Below are positions 7,386 to 7,511 of a stretch of DNA of 7,511 nucleotides, piece after piece. This stretch comes from Bordetella parapertussis (GTDB lineage Bacteria > Pseudomonadota > Gammaproteobacteria > Burkholderiales > Burkholderiaceae_C): assembly GCA_943328885.2 (NCBI GenBank), contig CALQBT020000119.1, positions 1 to 7,511 on the forward strand, in the 5' to 3' direction. The notes below the pieces were generated by a model that made no database searches, was not told where the DNA came from, and saw only the letters and a list, made by a program, of their open reading frames with translations. The position numbers and the translations under genes were made by a program. Position 1 is the stretch's first letter; the number at the start of each line of letters is the position of its first letter.

Positions 7386-7509
7386 ATCGAAACATGAAAG
7401 CGCGCCTTCGACCCGGTGGCGTCGTTGCAAATCCTCGCGATACCTCGGGTATCGCTGCGGTTTGCGCCTAGCCCTCGGGCCGAATCCATCGCTTTCATCT
7501 TGTTTCGAT
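7386..7509. repeat. 124-bp imperfect palindromic element after tilS
   Basis: The stretch 7369-7511 holds no conventional gene but is dominated by one large inverted repeat. The outer left arm 7386-7402 matches the outer right arm 7490-7509 over all 17 positions, with a 3-nt bulge (7499-7501). Moving inwards, 7407-7410 pairs with 7481-7484, 7412-7415 with 7476-7479, 7418-7420 with 7471-7473, and GCAAA 7427-7431 with TTTGC 7461-7465. The centre is a perfect 8-bp stem, GCGATACC (7437-7444) with GGTATCGC (7448-7455), around loop TCG. About 41 Watson-Crick pairs form in total. The two arms are equally long about the centre at 7446. It could be a dispersed palindromic repeat, a MITE-like element or a structured RNA, and may also end tilS transcription, though there is no U-run. 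I cannot name the family with certainty. Confidence 0.8.
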
Positions 7510-7511
7510 CC

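Noticed and set aside
7369..7511. Intrinsic terminator or tRNA gene after tilS
   Set aside because: The hairpins are strong but no U-run follows, and no tRNA-like arms or anticodon loop were seen. The palindromic repeat explains the structure better.

Overview
The window is GC-rich chromosomal DNA with dense coding, short gaps and several stop/start contacts. Gene content, gene order and the protein sequences (cysS, accA, tilS, lpxH, ppiA and ppiB of beta-proteobacterial type) point to the Burkholderiales, probably near Comamonadaceae or the Leptothrix/Rubrivivax group. This is a judgement from remembered family sequences, not from a search. No phage, plasmid, transposase, CRISPR, rRNA or tRNA signal was seen.

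Left half (1-2687), all on the minus strand: a five-gene run reading leftwards. It holds a secreted TPR protein, a periplasmic cyclophilin (ppiA), a cytoplasmic cyclophilin (ppiB), the lipid A enzyme LpxH, and the start of an MtfA-type (M90) zinc peptidase cut by the window edge. The spacings of 39 nt, 1 nt, 29 nt and an 11-nt overlap suggest one transcript. Its common theme is envelope protein folding plus lipid A synthesis.

Centre (2688-2905): a divergent intergenic region with a fair -10 box for the rightward genes, three small inverted repeats and a 13-codon leader ORF whose stop overlaps the cysS start.

Right half (2906-7368), all on the plus strand: cysS (cysteinyl-tRNA synthetase), an AlkA-type DNA glycosylase starting almost on the cysS stop, accA (acetyl-CoA carboxylase alpha) after an 82-nt gap, and tilS (tRNA-Ile lysidine synthetase) 8 nt after accA. 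These are housekeeping genes for translation fidelity, fatty acid synthesis and alkylation repair.

Right end (7369-7511): no conventional gene. A 124-bp imperfect palindrome fills the space after tilS. Its outer arms match over 17 bp with one 3-nt bulge, and its inner hairpin has a perfect 8-bp stem. It looks like a dispersed repeat or a structured RNA and is the only part that the ordinary genes do not explain. The rest is an ordinary core-genome region, and I found no convincing new multi-gene system.
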